DNA of 26,887 nucleotides from Haplomitrium mnioides (taxonomy: Eukaryota; Marchantiophyta; Haplomitriopsida; Calobryales), in the NCBI GenBank assembly GCA_049999725.1, contig JBNGIS010016955.1, forward strand, positions 1 through 26,887, given 5' to 3'. The position numbers and the translations under genes are program-made. This document shows, piece after piece, positions 1-10,295 of this stretch. Each line of letters begins with the position of its first letter. Within the stretch, counting starts at the first letter, position 1. The notes beneath the pieces are model-generated. The model did no database searches, was not told the origin of the DNA, and saw only the letters and a program-made list of their open reading frames with translations.

Positions 1-1095
1 CTCTGGAACTTTTCACTTCAAAGCTTCAATCGGTGCTGAAACTATGATTGTTTACCATTTCAACCTTCAAATACTTCTTCGCTGAAAATTTTCTTTTAGA
101 GCTTGCTACAATCTGTGAGATTTGATGAGTTTTTTTGTCAAATTTGATAAATCTCTCTTGAACAATCTTCTTTCTTCGATAATCAAATCAATTCACAATA
201 TCCTGCTATCCAATTGAACAATCTTTCCACAATAAAATTTGTTTGATTTGCTTCAATCATGGTTTCAATTCATCTTCAAGTCTTCACCAACAAAAACACT
301 TAATCTGATTCGTCTTCTTCAAATGAATGTCGATGATTCCACTTCAATTGATGTCCTTTTTGCCTAGATTAAATGAACAACTCTCCTGCTTGTTGAATTG
401 AATCAGCCTGATGAAACCAAGCTCGACTTCAACTTGATGAAAAATACATATGCATATGAATCTTCAGGAATTTTCTTGAAATTTTCACATGGAGATGTTC
501 GCAATCCAATTGCAATTCCAATTCTGCTTCAATTCAAACATAACATCTTGAAACATGGTATTGATCCCTTGCTGAAACTTCAAATCTAAAAGCACTCTTT
601 ACTTTGTTCGCTGCTACTTGTTTGAATGTAGAATAAAAAATGATATTATATTATATAAAATAAATAGAGGAAGAAAGCATAACATTTGAATAGATTGAAA
701 TATAAGGGGAAGTAATCATAGATTTCTAGATAGATAGAAAGATAAAATTCTATGTGGAGATCTATGGAAGAATAATGAAGGTGGGTGCATGAAAAAAATA
801 AAAATTTATGAGCTAATCATGTGTTGATAGCATATTGAAGTAGAAGGATTATTCAATCTATGAAACATGAATCAAGATACAAGATAGAAAGAAAAATCTC
901 CTTCTCCACTTCTCTTTTCTTTCAATATATAAATGTATGAATAAATGAATCAATGCGCAATAGTGTTCATAGAACATAAAGGTAGATGTGTTAATATTTT
1001 AGGATTAGTACTAATCATAATCCTAGTTATGCACTAATCATAGGTTAAGAACTAATCATAGATTAGTATAATTATCTTACTAGATATAGTATAAC
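1..1095. other. AT-rich region without a recognisable gene
   Basis: No coding similarity, RNA gene or element terminus was recognised. The only longer open stretch is 63 codons at 398-589 on the plus strand. It resembles no family I know and sits in ordinary AT-rich sequence, so I do not call it a gene. The region ends where homology to repeat copy B begins, near 1096. Confidence 0.6.
1004..1066. repeat. Short ACTAATCATA repeats with a palindrome
   Basis: The decamer ACTAATCATA occurs three times (1010-1019, 1033-1042, 1051-1060). A perfect 12-bp palindrome, ATTAGTACTAAT, lies at 1004-1015, and a partial inverted copy follows at 1061-1066. It could be a small local duplication cluster or the edge of an unrecognised element. 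No function is claimed. Confidence 0.6.
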
Positions 1096-1097
1096 AA

Positions 1098-1247
1098 TCA
1101 AATCTATTTGAGTACAAATAACAAAAAGCAATCAATCTCGATATGTTTAAAAGATATTCAATCACTATCATTAACACTCAGGCAGATCAAGTAAATCTTG
1201 ATGAATCTTCTAAAGCTGAATTCGAAGAAGTCAAGACGAGTGACTAA
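1098..1247 (+). pseudogene. C-terminal remnant of the protein encoded by repeat copy B
   Basis: Fifty codons read in one frame to a TAA at 1245-1247, with one internal TAA near 1119. The residues correspond position by position to the end of the coding sequence in copy B (4250-4398). Examples are INLDMFKR against INFDVFER, NLDESSKAE against NIDESFEAK, and the shared ending KTSD / DTSD before the stop. Similarity of the residues and of the stop position in both copies is what shows this stretch was coding. The rest of the protein is absent upstream, so this is a truncated, non-functional fragment. Its function can only be inferred from copy B, which carries a transposase-like core. Confidence 0.7.
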
Positions 1248-1750
1248 AGTAATTTAAAAATTTTATTGTATATTGTGTACTTTCAATTATATTGTAATTT
1301 AATATTATTATTTTATAAAGTACATGAGAATGTTATGAAGGAATTTGTTGAATTTATCTGCCACCTTGAACTTTTTAGTGTAAATAGTTTGAAGTTGAAT
1401 GTTATTCTCTATATATGAAACTTGAATCTTTAGTTAATATTTTCATTTGGTTTGTAAAATATTTTCTTGTCCAAAATATTAGTATGTTTTTTCCTACTTT
1501 AGTGCTTGCTAGAAGAGTTTAAGGTTATTGTATTGCTAAAGCATTTGCTCAAATTGACTACTTATTTTTTGCTTGTAAGGACTTTGATGTAAAATTGAAA
1601 ACCTTTGGTGCCCTTTGACTTAGATGTAGAGCTTTATACCCATTTTGCTTTTAGATTCCGAATTAGAAAAAAAAAATCTTTAGTGTGTGTAGAGTTTCTT
1701 GCAAAAAGTAGAACCTTTAGCACCTACATCTTTGGTTGTAGAAGTCTCAA

Positions 1751-1957
1751 CCCTATGCGTGCATAAACTTCAACTCTCAAGTCAAAACTTTGAGCGTGCA
1801 AAAACTCTCATACGAAACTTAAAACCTAGATTCTTGACAGTTTTTGTTGTAGAGTGTTCTGATGGTGAGCTCGAATTCCTATGTGCGTATAGACTTTGGG
1901 ATGGAGTGTTCAGATGTTAAGCTTGGATTTCTATGCGCGCATAGACTTTGGGGTGGA
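1751..1957. repeat. Cluster of TATGCGCGCATAGACTTT-like motifs in copy A
   Basis: Four copies of a palindrome-centred motif occur: TATGCGTGCATAAACTT (1754), GAGCGTGCAAAAACTCT (1792), TATGTGCGTATAGACTTT (1880) and TATGCGCGCATAGACTTTG (1932). A further copy, TATGCGCACATAGAGTTTG, lies at 2462. The last two units of the cluster sit in a duplicated block of about 52 bp. Each motif has counterparts at the same place in copy B. The core (TGCGCGCA) is self-complementary and contains two CpGs; the ACTTT tail gives it a direction. Confidence 0.85.
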
Positions 1958-2984
1958 AGTCCAAGCCTTTCACAAGTTCTATTTCTCATACACAACCCTC
2001 AACCTTCTATATACAAAGACTACCGGTTAGAGCTTAGTTTCTACACAAGTCGTAGACTCTTTTGTAGAGCTTTAAACCTTTGTTTGGTAGAATCAAGTCA
2101 AAAACTTGGAGATGTTTCTTGTTTATACTCTTAATTCAATCTCCTTAGCCACTGCCTTTTTGATTATGAACTATGAGTCCTTTATACCTATGTTTTTTTG
2201 AATTACAAAATATTTTTAAGTGCTGAAATCTTTTTTTATGCCCACTTTAACTTTTGCGTGCATGGATTTTCAGCTACAAATGAAAGCTTATTTCTTGCTT
2301 GAAATTGAAAAAGAGCTCATAAATCCATGCAATGTTTTTTTTGTTGGTTTCTGTGTCCACGATTGCAAGTTCATTCCCTTGACTTCTAGTCCACTTAGGC
2401 ATTATCCTCATGTTTTCTTTTTTTTTTTTTCCAAAAAATAAGTTTCAAAGAGCACCATGTCTATGCGCACATAGAGTTTGTGCAACCAAACATATTTCAA
2501 AATAGTTTTTTATGAAGTGTATTTCAATTTTTGGGCTTTGAATTGCAATCAATGAAAAATGCAAGTTTCTTGTGAAAACTTACCATAATTTTTATACTTT
2601 TTATCGATTTCAAGGTTTCCAATATTTTCATGAAAACCTCAAATATTGCTTGATTTTGCATAATGAAATTGTCTCTTGCTCTATCATCCTTATTAAAACG
2701 ACCAAAAATAAAGCTCAAAAACTCATATATTTTTTGTTTTTAAAAAATAACTTGTTTTTTATGTTTTTTGAGCTAAAAAACCATGTTTTTTCCTTACAAA
2801 AAAAGGTTCCTATTTTGAGTAGCATGTTCGTGGTTCAAATTAGCAGTTGTTTTTAGTGGGTGTGCATATTGTTGGTGTCTAAATATTCAATCATGCTCTT
2901 TCTTCAAGGGCCTTATTAACCTATGAAAACTTGAGAAGTGATTCCAATTTGAAAGCTACGGTGCTCAATAAAAGATTATATGAC

Positions 2985-4398
2985 TTTGAATGGCCACTGC
3001 CTCTAACTTTATATCTTTAGTTGGACAACACAACATGAGAGAATAAGAGTTCTATCATATTTGGATATCTTAGTCTCCTTATTGCCAAGAATATTTTTCG
3101 AAAAATCAAGGTAGGATTTCTTATGGTTGACAATACTCATGATCAAATCAATAAAATCTTCACTAGATTTTTGAAACATTTGAAATGTGTCAAGGCTTTC
3201 ACAATTAGAAGTCTTCACAAGGTGATATAATTATCGCATAGTCCTAAACCTCACGTAACTCTTTTGATATAAACTTGGATTTTAAATTATTTCTACAACA
3301 ATATCCCTCTCTCATTCAAAGGATACATGATTATACATTTAATCAACAATTCAAGCTCTAGTTTCATTTCAATGCAAAGATTTGGAGCAAATAGTTTGTA
3401 ACAAATGAATTTTGGCTACCTCTGGATGGTATTTGTCAACTCAAATGCCTACTTGAAGTGAAGAGAAAAATTTTAAATTCAATGTTGATGACTCTCAAGG
3501 TATATTCTGAAATCAAACAATCTCAAAAGGAAGAAGGAGAAGCTGATGTCGAGAAAATGGTCTTTGCAATAAGAGACAACATAAGTGAAAACTGCCACAA
3601 GTTCTTTACAGATTCTAATATTCAATGGTGGAATGACTTTTTTCTTGCCTAAAAAAATAAATTGCAAGTTACATCTTTGAAAGAAATAGATGAGGACTTG
3701 AAGAATAATTCACCTTTCCACCTCCACAACCGGTAAGTACTTACTTATAATGATTCTCAAAATATTTGTCTAGGTTCTCAATTGATGATCAATAAACTGA
3801 GAAAGATGCTCTAGTAGACTATATACTTTGTACACGTCAAGAAATCTATGGTGGAGCACCTAGGCCACGAGAAGGGACTATTTCACACAACACCAAATAC
3901 AGACACAAATTTGGCAACCTACATAAGATGAAAACCGAAATGTTCATTTGTGTTGCATCGCTCGATCTAAAGAGCAGACCGTTTTGGATTTCCAAAGTCC
4001 TCAAAGTTTTGTCATGTGATGAGGAAGAACCTCCAAACTTGAAACGAGTACGTGTTCAATGGTTTGCTTGTGAAGCTGAGGATGCATTTTTTGGACAATA
4101 CTTCTCACAAAAAATAGTAGCAACAAAAGAAAATGCATATCCAAGTTACATATTGATGTACTTGATGTAACACAAATCACAAATTTTTCTTTTGATTTTC
4201 TTCTTACACAAAAAACTCAATTGAGAAAAACCACTCTAGCTACCATTAAATCAAATTTGTTTAAGCATAAAAGAAAAAAAAATCAATTTTGATGTGTTTG
4301 AAAGAGATTCAATCAATGATATTAACATTGAGGCAAATTGTATTAATATTGATGAATCTTTTGAAGCTAAATCCAAAGAAATCGACACGAGTGACTAA
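2985..4398 (+). pseudogene. Broken transposase-like gene of repeat copy B (DUF7869-like core)
   Basis: Coding character is visible through several frame changes. The first block (2985-3170) reads LYL*LDNTT*ENK, then a hydrophobic stretch, then DNTHDQINKIFTRF at 3129-3170. The pattern LDN..xENK followed by (G)HTHDxIDxxF is, from memory, typical of the DUF7869-type proteins of plant, rotifer and cnidarian transposons; a profile search is needed to confirm this. The two early stops sit where the family pattern has Gln (TAG, 3018) and Arg (TGA, 3036). A middle block (3458-3652) contains DISENCHKF-like and IQWWNDFF segments. The last block (3928-4170) reads SRPFWISKVL and VRVQWFACE, a small beta-rich module resembling a BAH/Agenet-like reader. 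The coding end, QLRKTTLATIK and then NIDESFEAK, runs into the repeated tail and stops at 4396-4398. The N-terminus is missing; sequence before 2985 already looks like the tail of copy A. A possible splice donor (GGTAAGT) lies at 3731. Confidence 0.55.
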
Positions 4399-5860
4399 AG
4401 TTATTTAAAAATGTCATTGTATATTGCGTACTTTTAGTTTATATTGTAATTTAATATTGTTATTTTATAAAGTAATTGGAAATATTTTGAAGGAATTTGT
4501 TAAATTTATCTGCCACCTTGAGCTTTTTAGTGTAAATCAACCCAAATTGATTGTTATTCTCTTTGAATGAAACTTGAATCTTTAGTTAATATTTTCATTT
4601 GGTTTGTTAAATATTTTATTATCCAAAATGTAACTATATTTTTTCCTTCTTTGCTTGTAAGAAATTTGATGTACAACTTGAGGCTTTCAGCGTGCTTTGA
4701 ATCAAATGTTGAGCTTTGTACCCATTTTACTTTTAGATTATGAAAATAGAATCTTTAGAGTGCCTAGAGTTTGTTGCAAAAAAAAAAACCTTTAGGGTAT
4801 ATATGCTCAGTTGTAGAAGTTTAAACCCTATACGCGCATAGACTTTGATGCTCAAGTCGAAATGTCATGCGCGCAAAAACTTTGCTGCAAAACGTAAAAC
4901 CTAGGTTTAGCATAGACTTTGTTGCCGAGTGTCCAGGTGTTGAGTTTGGATCTCCATGTGCGCATAGACTGTTGTGTCGATTGGTCCGGTAATGAGCTTT
5001 GATTCTTATGCGCGCATAGACTTTCTTGTGGAAGTCCAAGTCTTCCACACGTACTAACATTGATATACAACCCTCAAGCTTCCACATACAAAGACTATCG
5101 GGTAGAGTTTAGATTCTAATTTGCTCAAAGACTCTTCTGTAGAACTCGAAACCTTTGGTTTAGTAGACTATTATAAGAAACTTGGAGATGTGGCTTGTTT
5201 ACACTCTGAAATAAATCTCTAAAGCCATTGCCTTTTTTATTCTGAACTATGACTCCTTTGTGTACATGATTCTCTAAATTATAAAATATTTTTAATTGCT
5301 GAAACCTTGTAAAATATTCCCACTGAAACCTTTGCGCTAGTGGATTTTCATTTACAAAAGGAAGCTTTCTTCTTGCTTGAAATTGAAATAAGAGCTCTGA
5401 AATCTATGCAGTGTTTTGTTTTGTTGGTTTTTGTGCCTAATGATTCCAAACTCATTCCCTTGACTTCTAGTCCATTTGGGTATTTTCCTCATGTTTTCTA
5501 TTTTTTTTCCAAAAACTAAGTTTCAAGAAGCACGTTGTCGATGTGCGCATAGAGTTTATGCAACAAAACTTATTTCAAAATGACTTATTCTAATGTATAT
5601 TTCAATTTTTGAGCTTCTAAGTGTTATCAATGATAAATGCAAGTTTCTTGTGAAAACATGCCATATTCTTTTTACTTTTCATCGATTTTGAGATATTCTT
5701 AGTTTCATAAAATCTAAGAATTTTGACTAATTTTGGATAATAAAATTGATTCTCTTTCAATAATGGTTGTTAAAACAGCAAAATTGAAGCTCAAAAACTC
5801 ACAATGTTTTTTTTTTATAAAGAGCCTTGTTTTCTTTATTTTTTAAAGACTTAATTTTGA
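4255..5860 (+). repeat. Dispersed repeat family, copy B tail
   Basis: Direct repeat of copy A (1096-2790). It begins within the C-terminal codons of the transposase-like gene and continues about 1.45 kb past the stop codon. The tail is non-coding and AT-rich, with long A and T runs, and holds a motif cluster at 4828-5031 plus a lone motif at 5540. Copies A and B are head to tail: the tail of A ends near 2790-2860 and the truncated gene of B begins near 2985. This could be a tandem duplication or two independent insertions with different 5' truncations. No target-site duplication was found. Confidence 0.85.
4828..5031. repeat. Cluster of TATGCGCGCATAGACTTT-like motifs in copy B
   Basis: Five motif sites occur at intervals of about 38-54 bp: TATACGCGCATAGACTTTG (4829), CATGCGCGCAAAAACTTTG (4866), a degenerate GCATAGACTTTG (4909), CATGTGCGCATAGACTG (4954) and TATGCGCGCATAGACTTT (5007). 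An outlier, GATGTGCGCATAGAGTTT, lies at 5540. The 5007 site is identical over 18 bases to the matching site of copy A (1932), although the surrounding sequence has drifted. No protein is encoded here; short open frames in the antisense direction are by-products of the repeats. Confidence 0.87.
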
Positions 5861-6197
5861 AATGTGTTGAGAAAAAGTGGTGAGGATGTGAATTTGTTTA
5901 TGATACGCATTACGGTAATGTTGGCAAAGCATTTTATTTTGGGGTTGAAACATGAAATCTGAGCAAAGATGAAATACAAAAAACCAACTACCCAAGCATA
6001 GTTTTTACGAATTGTCTTAAGGATGGAAGAGAGTTTGGAGGATGAGCAAGAAGAGAAGGTTGTTGTGCTACCAACGATTGTACAATCCATAGTAGCAGTA
6101 GTGCCTCGTTCGCCATAAGCTCTAATTCCATCCATGAATGAGGTGTTAATATTGATTGAACGTCTCAAAAAGATAAGTTTGAATCTTGTGTAGGTTT
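5861..6197. other. Left flank of element E1; possible piece of E3
   Basis: This 337-bp stretch separates repeat copy B from the left LTR of E1. The plus strand has a charged open stretch from an ATG at 6023 (MEESLEDEQEEKVVVLP) and later a segment reading NEVLILIERLKK, interrupted by a stop. Acidic and heptad-like segments are compatible with the N-terminal gag of a gypsy element. If E1 inserted into E3, this would be E3's other half, but the similarity is too weak to claim. Confidence 0.3.
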
Positions 6198-6746
6198 TGT
6201 AACACTACATACATATATTGCACACCAAAAATTAGCACAAGCACAACACATACAAGAGTAATGCATAAAGAACTTCAAGAACCCACAAGGTACAATATCC
6301 TTAATAAAGCACTCTCCCTTCTTTATATACTAAAAGAAAAGCACTTTGCTTACATATGTGGCGAAACCCCATTGGTTCCTTTTCTATCCTCCTCTAATTG
6401 AACCACCCTTTTTCCTCTTTCATTGATTGGACCACCCTTTACTTTTATTCTCCTTCTGCCACAAGTTCCTATCTTTAGAACCTTCCATTTCTCTTTAGTT
6501 CTTCTTCTCCCATGTGTCATTATCTTAGAACCTTCTATTTGCTTTAATCCTTTGCTTGCCACGTGTACTTATCCTCTTCTAAAGTAGCATTTCTTTCACT
6601 TTAATTCATTGACTTTCTCTTCTCTTGCCACGTGTTACTCTCTCTATAATAGCACTCACTTTTTGACACTCTAACTTAGTAATAGATTTCTAGATCTAGT
6701 TGCCTCTATTTTTAGTTTTTGCTTACTAAAGTTAGTGACCGTTACA
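6198..6746 (-). repeat. E1 3' LTR (left side)
   Basis: A 549-bp LTR starting TGTAACACTAC and ending GTGACCGTTACA on the plus strand, so the 6-bp ends TGTAAC/GTTACA are perfectly inverted. It is 29 bp longer than the other LTR. The difference lies near 6404-6440, where a segment flanked by ATTGAACCACCCTTT and ATTGGACCACCCTTT is present once more than in the right LTR. A TATATAAAG box reads on the minus strand at 6321-6330. Confidence 0.95.
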
Positions 6747-6760
6747 ATCCTCCCCCTTTT
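6747..6760 (-). other. E1 polypurine tract
   Basis: On the minus strand, AAAAGGGGGAGGAT lies directly against the start of the 3' LTR. A purine run at this place primes plus-strand DNA synthesis in LTR retrotransposons. It begins at the pol stop codon TAA (6759-6761), so coding sequence and tract overlap slightly. Confidence 0.88.
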
Positions 6761-8220
6761 AAGAGGCAACATCCTCGTTGAAAGTAAGAGAGGTCTCAAA
6801 AGATTGAACAAACGCGGATGCGTTAGCCAAATTCTCTAAGAGCTCTCAAGTAGCTTCATAAAGTGGGTAACCTTTCTAATGAACCAAATATTCGACAATC
6901 TCACGACAACCATGATGTCGTGTACGTTTCTTCAAGAGTTGTTCCACCTCAAAATCTTCATGACCATCAATAAGTTCAGGTGGTGGAGAGGGTTCTTGGG
7001 TACTTATAAAAGAGGAAGAACAAGGAACAAAAGCTCGTAATAAAGAGACATGAAAGATTGGATGAATCTTCATGTGAGAGGGTAAAACCAATTGATAGGT
7101 CACTTCACCAATACGAGAAGAGATAGAAAAAAGACCAATAAACCGAGCGCTAAGCTTGCAAGAATGAAGCAAAGGAAGATTGGAACTGGATAGCCAAACT
7201 TGGTTACGTACAGCAAAAGTCACCTCTCGATAATGAGCATCCGCATATTGTTTTGGCCGATTATGAGCCACTGCAAGGTTTTCCTTGGCCCGTCGAATGT
7301 CGTGGTGTAGACGATGAAGAAAATCATCAGCAGCTGGACTCTTGGAGGTGGGCGGTGATGCCGAATGAAGACTAGAGATCGTGGTTGGATGCTCATCGTA
7401 CATCAAAAAGAAAGGTGTGGCTCTTGTAGAACTGTTGATATAGTTATTGTAAGAAAACTCTACAAGGGGTAGTAGCCAATCCCATTCCGTTTGTTCTTCC
7501 AAGGTAAATGCTTGCAACATATCTTCAATTGTATGATTGGCCCGTTCAGTTTGACCATCAGATTTAGGGTGGTAGGCAGTAGACATAGCCAATTTGGTTT
7601 TTAATAGACCAAATATTATGCGTCAAAACATGCTAGTAAATTGAGTCCCATGATCAGAAATAACGACTTTAGAAAGACCATGATGAGAGTACACTGCTTC
7701 CAAATAAATGCGAGCTAACTTAAGAGTTGTCATTGACTTGGTCGTTGGACGAATATGGATCATTTTACTGAGTTTGTCTATAAAAAAAACAATAGTGTCA
7801 TAACCTATAGAAGTATGTGGTAACTCGCATACAATGTCCATACTCACATGTTCCCATCATCGATTGGGGATGGGAAGTGGTTGTAATAAGCCTCCACATT
7901 TAAGATTGGTAGATTTGTTCTGTTGACAAGCCAAACAACTCTGAACATATGTCTCCACATCTTGGTGCATCTTAGGCCAGTAATAAACACATTGAAGATT
8001 GTCCAATGTCTTCTCGATTCCAACATGTCTACCAATAGCAGAATCATGTGCTTTATACAAAACTTCATAGCAAAGCGTAATATTATTAGGGACCCATACC
8101 TTATTTTGGAAGGAAATTAAACCTCGTACCATTTTTACCAACTTCTTTTGTTGTGTAGCAATTATCTCTTCATCTTCCTTGACTGCAACCAACATTTTTG
8201 ACCATCATATAGGATGTGTG
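6759..8220 (-). pseudogene. E1 integrase with C-terminal chromodomain, broken
   Basis: Integrase inserts the element's DNA into the host genome. The zinc-binding module lies in 7857-8195 (HDSAIGRHVG, then CLAC). The catalytic core is in 7400-7847: the first Asp is in SMDIV, the second in ISDHGTQF, and the Glu in HPKSDGQTERAN, so all three acidic residues survive. A C-terminal segment (IHPIFHVSLLR) matches the GPY/F-type module. It is followed by a chromodomain: EYLVH at the end of 6876-7592, then a stop, then KGYPLYEAT, a stop, and EL. Both stops sit where chromodomains have Trp (WKGYP and TWE). The frame ends at TAA 6759-6761. Other stops are at 7857 and 7623, again at positions expected to be Arg or Trp. 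The chromodomain would direct insertion to particular chromatin in an active relative. Confidence 0.93.
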
Positions 8221-8329
8221 GCAACTTCTAACAAGATGTTGAGTTGAGGCATGCAGGTCAAAGCATCTGCAACTTGTCGTTTTCCTTCCACATAAACCCA
8301 CCTTCATATGAAAGCATTGTCGCCCCTCT

Positions 8330-8724
8330 GCCCATCGAATCTACCTTTTGGAAAGCTCTTTTTGCGTTTTGAGATAGAGTAGAGGTTTATAATCAGTCTA
8401 AACAATAAACTCCTTGTCTCCAAGATAATGCTTCCAATGCTTGGTGGATAATACGATCGCTAGCTCCTCTTGCTTTGTGGCATGATAATTTTGCTATGTG
8501 TCACTTAATTTTCTAGAGAAGAAAGCAAAAAGATGGCAGCCATCCTCCCATTCTTGTTGCAAAACCCCGCCTATAGCCTTTCTCGATGCATCAATTGAAA
8601 GTTTTATTGGTCGTTTAGAGTCATACCATTTGAGAATATAAGCATGAAGAACTGATTTCTTCAATGCTTGGAATGCCAATTCTTCTGCAGCTCCCCACAT
8701 CCATGTATAATTTTTCTTGCGCAA
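8330..8724 (-). pseudogene. E1 RNase H domain, broken
   Basis: The RT-associated RNase H removes the RNA strand of the RNA-DNA hybrid. The 76-codon open part (8494-8724) contains LSIDASRKAIGGVLQQ, which holds the first catalytic Asp and the glycine-rich strand typical of gypsy elements, then FAFFSRKLSDT. After a stop at 8494 the frame continues with NYHATKQEELAIV, which carries the conserved Glu, then HWKHYLGDKEFIV, another stop and TDYKPLLYL with the third Asp. The order and spacing fit the family. It follows the RT in the same element, with the RT thumb and connection (8725-8970) in between, recognisable but broken. Confidence 0.88.
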
Positions 8725-8970
8725 ATTTGGTCAATGGTTCTCCTATTTGTGCAAATCCTTTCACAAATCGACGATAAAACCCAGTTAGCCCCAAAAATCC
8801 TCGTAGTTGTGTTTGATCACTAGAAGCTTCTCATTTTTGAATGGCCTCCACTTTCTCATCCATGACTTGAATTCCTGCTGCACTTACCCGGTGACCCAAG
8901 TAATCAACCTCTCTTTTGCCAATTTCACATTTTGACATCTTAACATATAGTTTGTGGTCCCAAAGTACCT

Positions 8971-9594
8971 TCAATACTGTTGAAGGTGTTGTTGATACTC
9001 ATGAAGATTTTTGCTGTAAATAAGAATGTCATCCAAGAAAAAAATAACAAACTTACCCAGAAATGATTGAAAAGTATCATTCATTAGGCCTATAAAAGTT
9101 GCAAGAGCATTAGTTAATCCAAATGACATAACGAGATATTCAAAATGCCAATATTGACTTCGAAATGCTTTCTTCTGCACGTCACCCTCTGCAATTTGGA
9201 TTTGGTTGTATCCACTTCTCAAATCCAACTTGGTAAAGTAGTTTGCTCCTTGAAGTTGATCAAATAAATTGTCCATTCTTGGTAATGGATATTTATTTGT
9301 CACTATTTGTTGGTTGAGGGCCCAGTAGTTGATACACATCCTCATACTCTTGTTTTTCTTTTTCACAAATAACACTGGTGCACCATAAGGAGAGATGCTT
9401 GGCTGAATAAATCCTTTCTCCAATAGTTCAGTGATTTGAGTTTTGCATTCTTCCAATTCATAAGAAGGCAAACGATATGATGCTTTGTATAGTGGAGTAC
9501 TTCTTGGAACAACCTCAATCTTATAATCAATAGATCGCTTAGACGGCAAACCTGGAGGTAAATAGTTGGGAAAAACATCATGAAATTCTTTCAA
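8971..9594 (-). pseudogene. E1 reverse transcriptase palm and fingers
   Basis: This is the longest intact domain, 207 codons. It begins in the protease-RT linker (EFHDVFPNYLPPGLP), followed by finger motifs (GFIQPSISPYGAPVLFVKKK), the MCINYWALN block where the family has a D-Y/F-R-x-L-N pattern, KLDLRSGYNQI with a palm Asp, SFGLTNALATF, and the active site FFLDDILIYSK at about residues 185-195. The active site is F-L-D-D; both Asp residues are kept, and Y/F/V-x-D-D variants occur in the superfamily. A short insertion or frame loss follows residue 207. It copies element RNA to DNA in an active relative. The upstream reading frame joins the protease part through one TAG near 9636. Confidence 0.95.
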
Positions 9595-9633
9595 AACCCC
9601 TTGAAGTTCATGTGGAACTTTATGCTTGGAGTC

Positions 9634-10110
9634 CTACTTATCACCTTCAACCTCACGTATGAGTCCCAAAAATACCACATCTTGTCTTTTTATTGATTTT
9701 GCTCCAATCAAATATAGAGGTAGTTTTCTTGAATAAGGTCGTACATAATCTCCTGAAATCTTCCATTTAGATGTTATGAGGCTCTTCTTTTGCCAGTCCA
9801 CTTGCGGGGTATATCTTCTCAACCACTTCATTCCCAAAATGGCATCATATCTTGCTAATGTTGTGATCTTCCATTCAAGCTCTTCTTGATAGTTGCCCAT
9901 ATATAAAGATGTACTTTGAGACAATCTTCCAATTGGCTTGCTTTGTCCATTTGCCATTTCAACTACCTTGTGCTCTTCTTTCTCAAGGGGTAACTTCAAC
10001 TTTAATGCCATTGCTCATGATAAATAATTTTCTTCTGCTTTAGAATCCACCAAAACCTTTATTGGAAATCCTTCCATCCACCCATCAACTACAATTAGTC
10101 CTCCATTTTT
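9634..10110 (-). pseudogene. E1 retropepsin-like protease, active site altered
   Basis: The protease region reads GFPIKVLVDSKAEENYLS, then a TGA, then a 125-codon open part (9634-10011) with the flap-side segment ANGQSKPIGR and the late motif YDAILGMKWLRRY. Retropepsins need D-T/S-G at the catalytic turn. Here the tetrad at 10036-10047 is D-S-K-A: the Asp is kept but the glycine is replaced by Lys, which would abolish the normal turn. Together with the internal stop this shows a dead enzyme. It would cleave the Gag-Pol precursor in an active copy. Confidence 0.85.
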
Positions 10111-10295
10111 TTGTTTTTCTACCTGACATATTCAGCTTTGTCGACTTTTTCCCTTGCCTTTCTTCTTCATCCCAGCAAAATCACGACGTCTTTTTACTGG
10201 TGCCCATCATTTCCCTAACATTCTTGGTCTCTTTCATTGTTGATATTATCAAGAGGTCGTCAAAACACTTGCCTTTGATTGCGTCATATCTCTCT

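Larger units (their letters stand above)
1096..2790 (+). repeat. Dispersed repeat family, copy A (3' part only)
   Basis: This 1.7-kb stretch aligns by eye along its whole length with copy B (about 4255-5860), in the same orientation and with the same order of landmarks. These are the C-terminal codons of a protein, an AT-rich stretch ending in TTTATAAAGTA, a phrase around TTATCTGCCACCTTGA, a cluster of TATGCGCGCATAGACTTT-like motifs, and a final T-rich segment. Identity is roughly three quarters, estimated by eye. Copy A starts within the protein's C-terminus, so it is 5'-truncated compared with B. Its end is hard to fix because of A/T runs; similarity is clear to about 2790. I see no TG...CA ends or primer binding site, so these are not treated as LTRs. 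Confidence 0.85.

Noticed and set aside
398-589. 63-codon open frame near the start of the window
   Set aside because: No family resemblance and a length expected by chance.
4821-5087. Minus-strand open frames of 88 and 72 codons
   Set aside because: Produced by the palindromic repeat cluster of copy B. The peptides only repeat the motif (for example SLCAH).
1096-5860. Copies A and B as the two LTRs of one retrotransposon
   Set aside because: A coding sequence runs from the intervening DNA into repeat B and ends inside it, and the same coding end starts repeat A. There are no TG...CA ends, primer binding site or purine tract.
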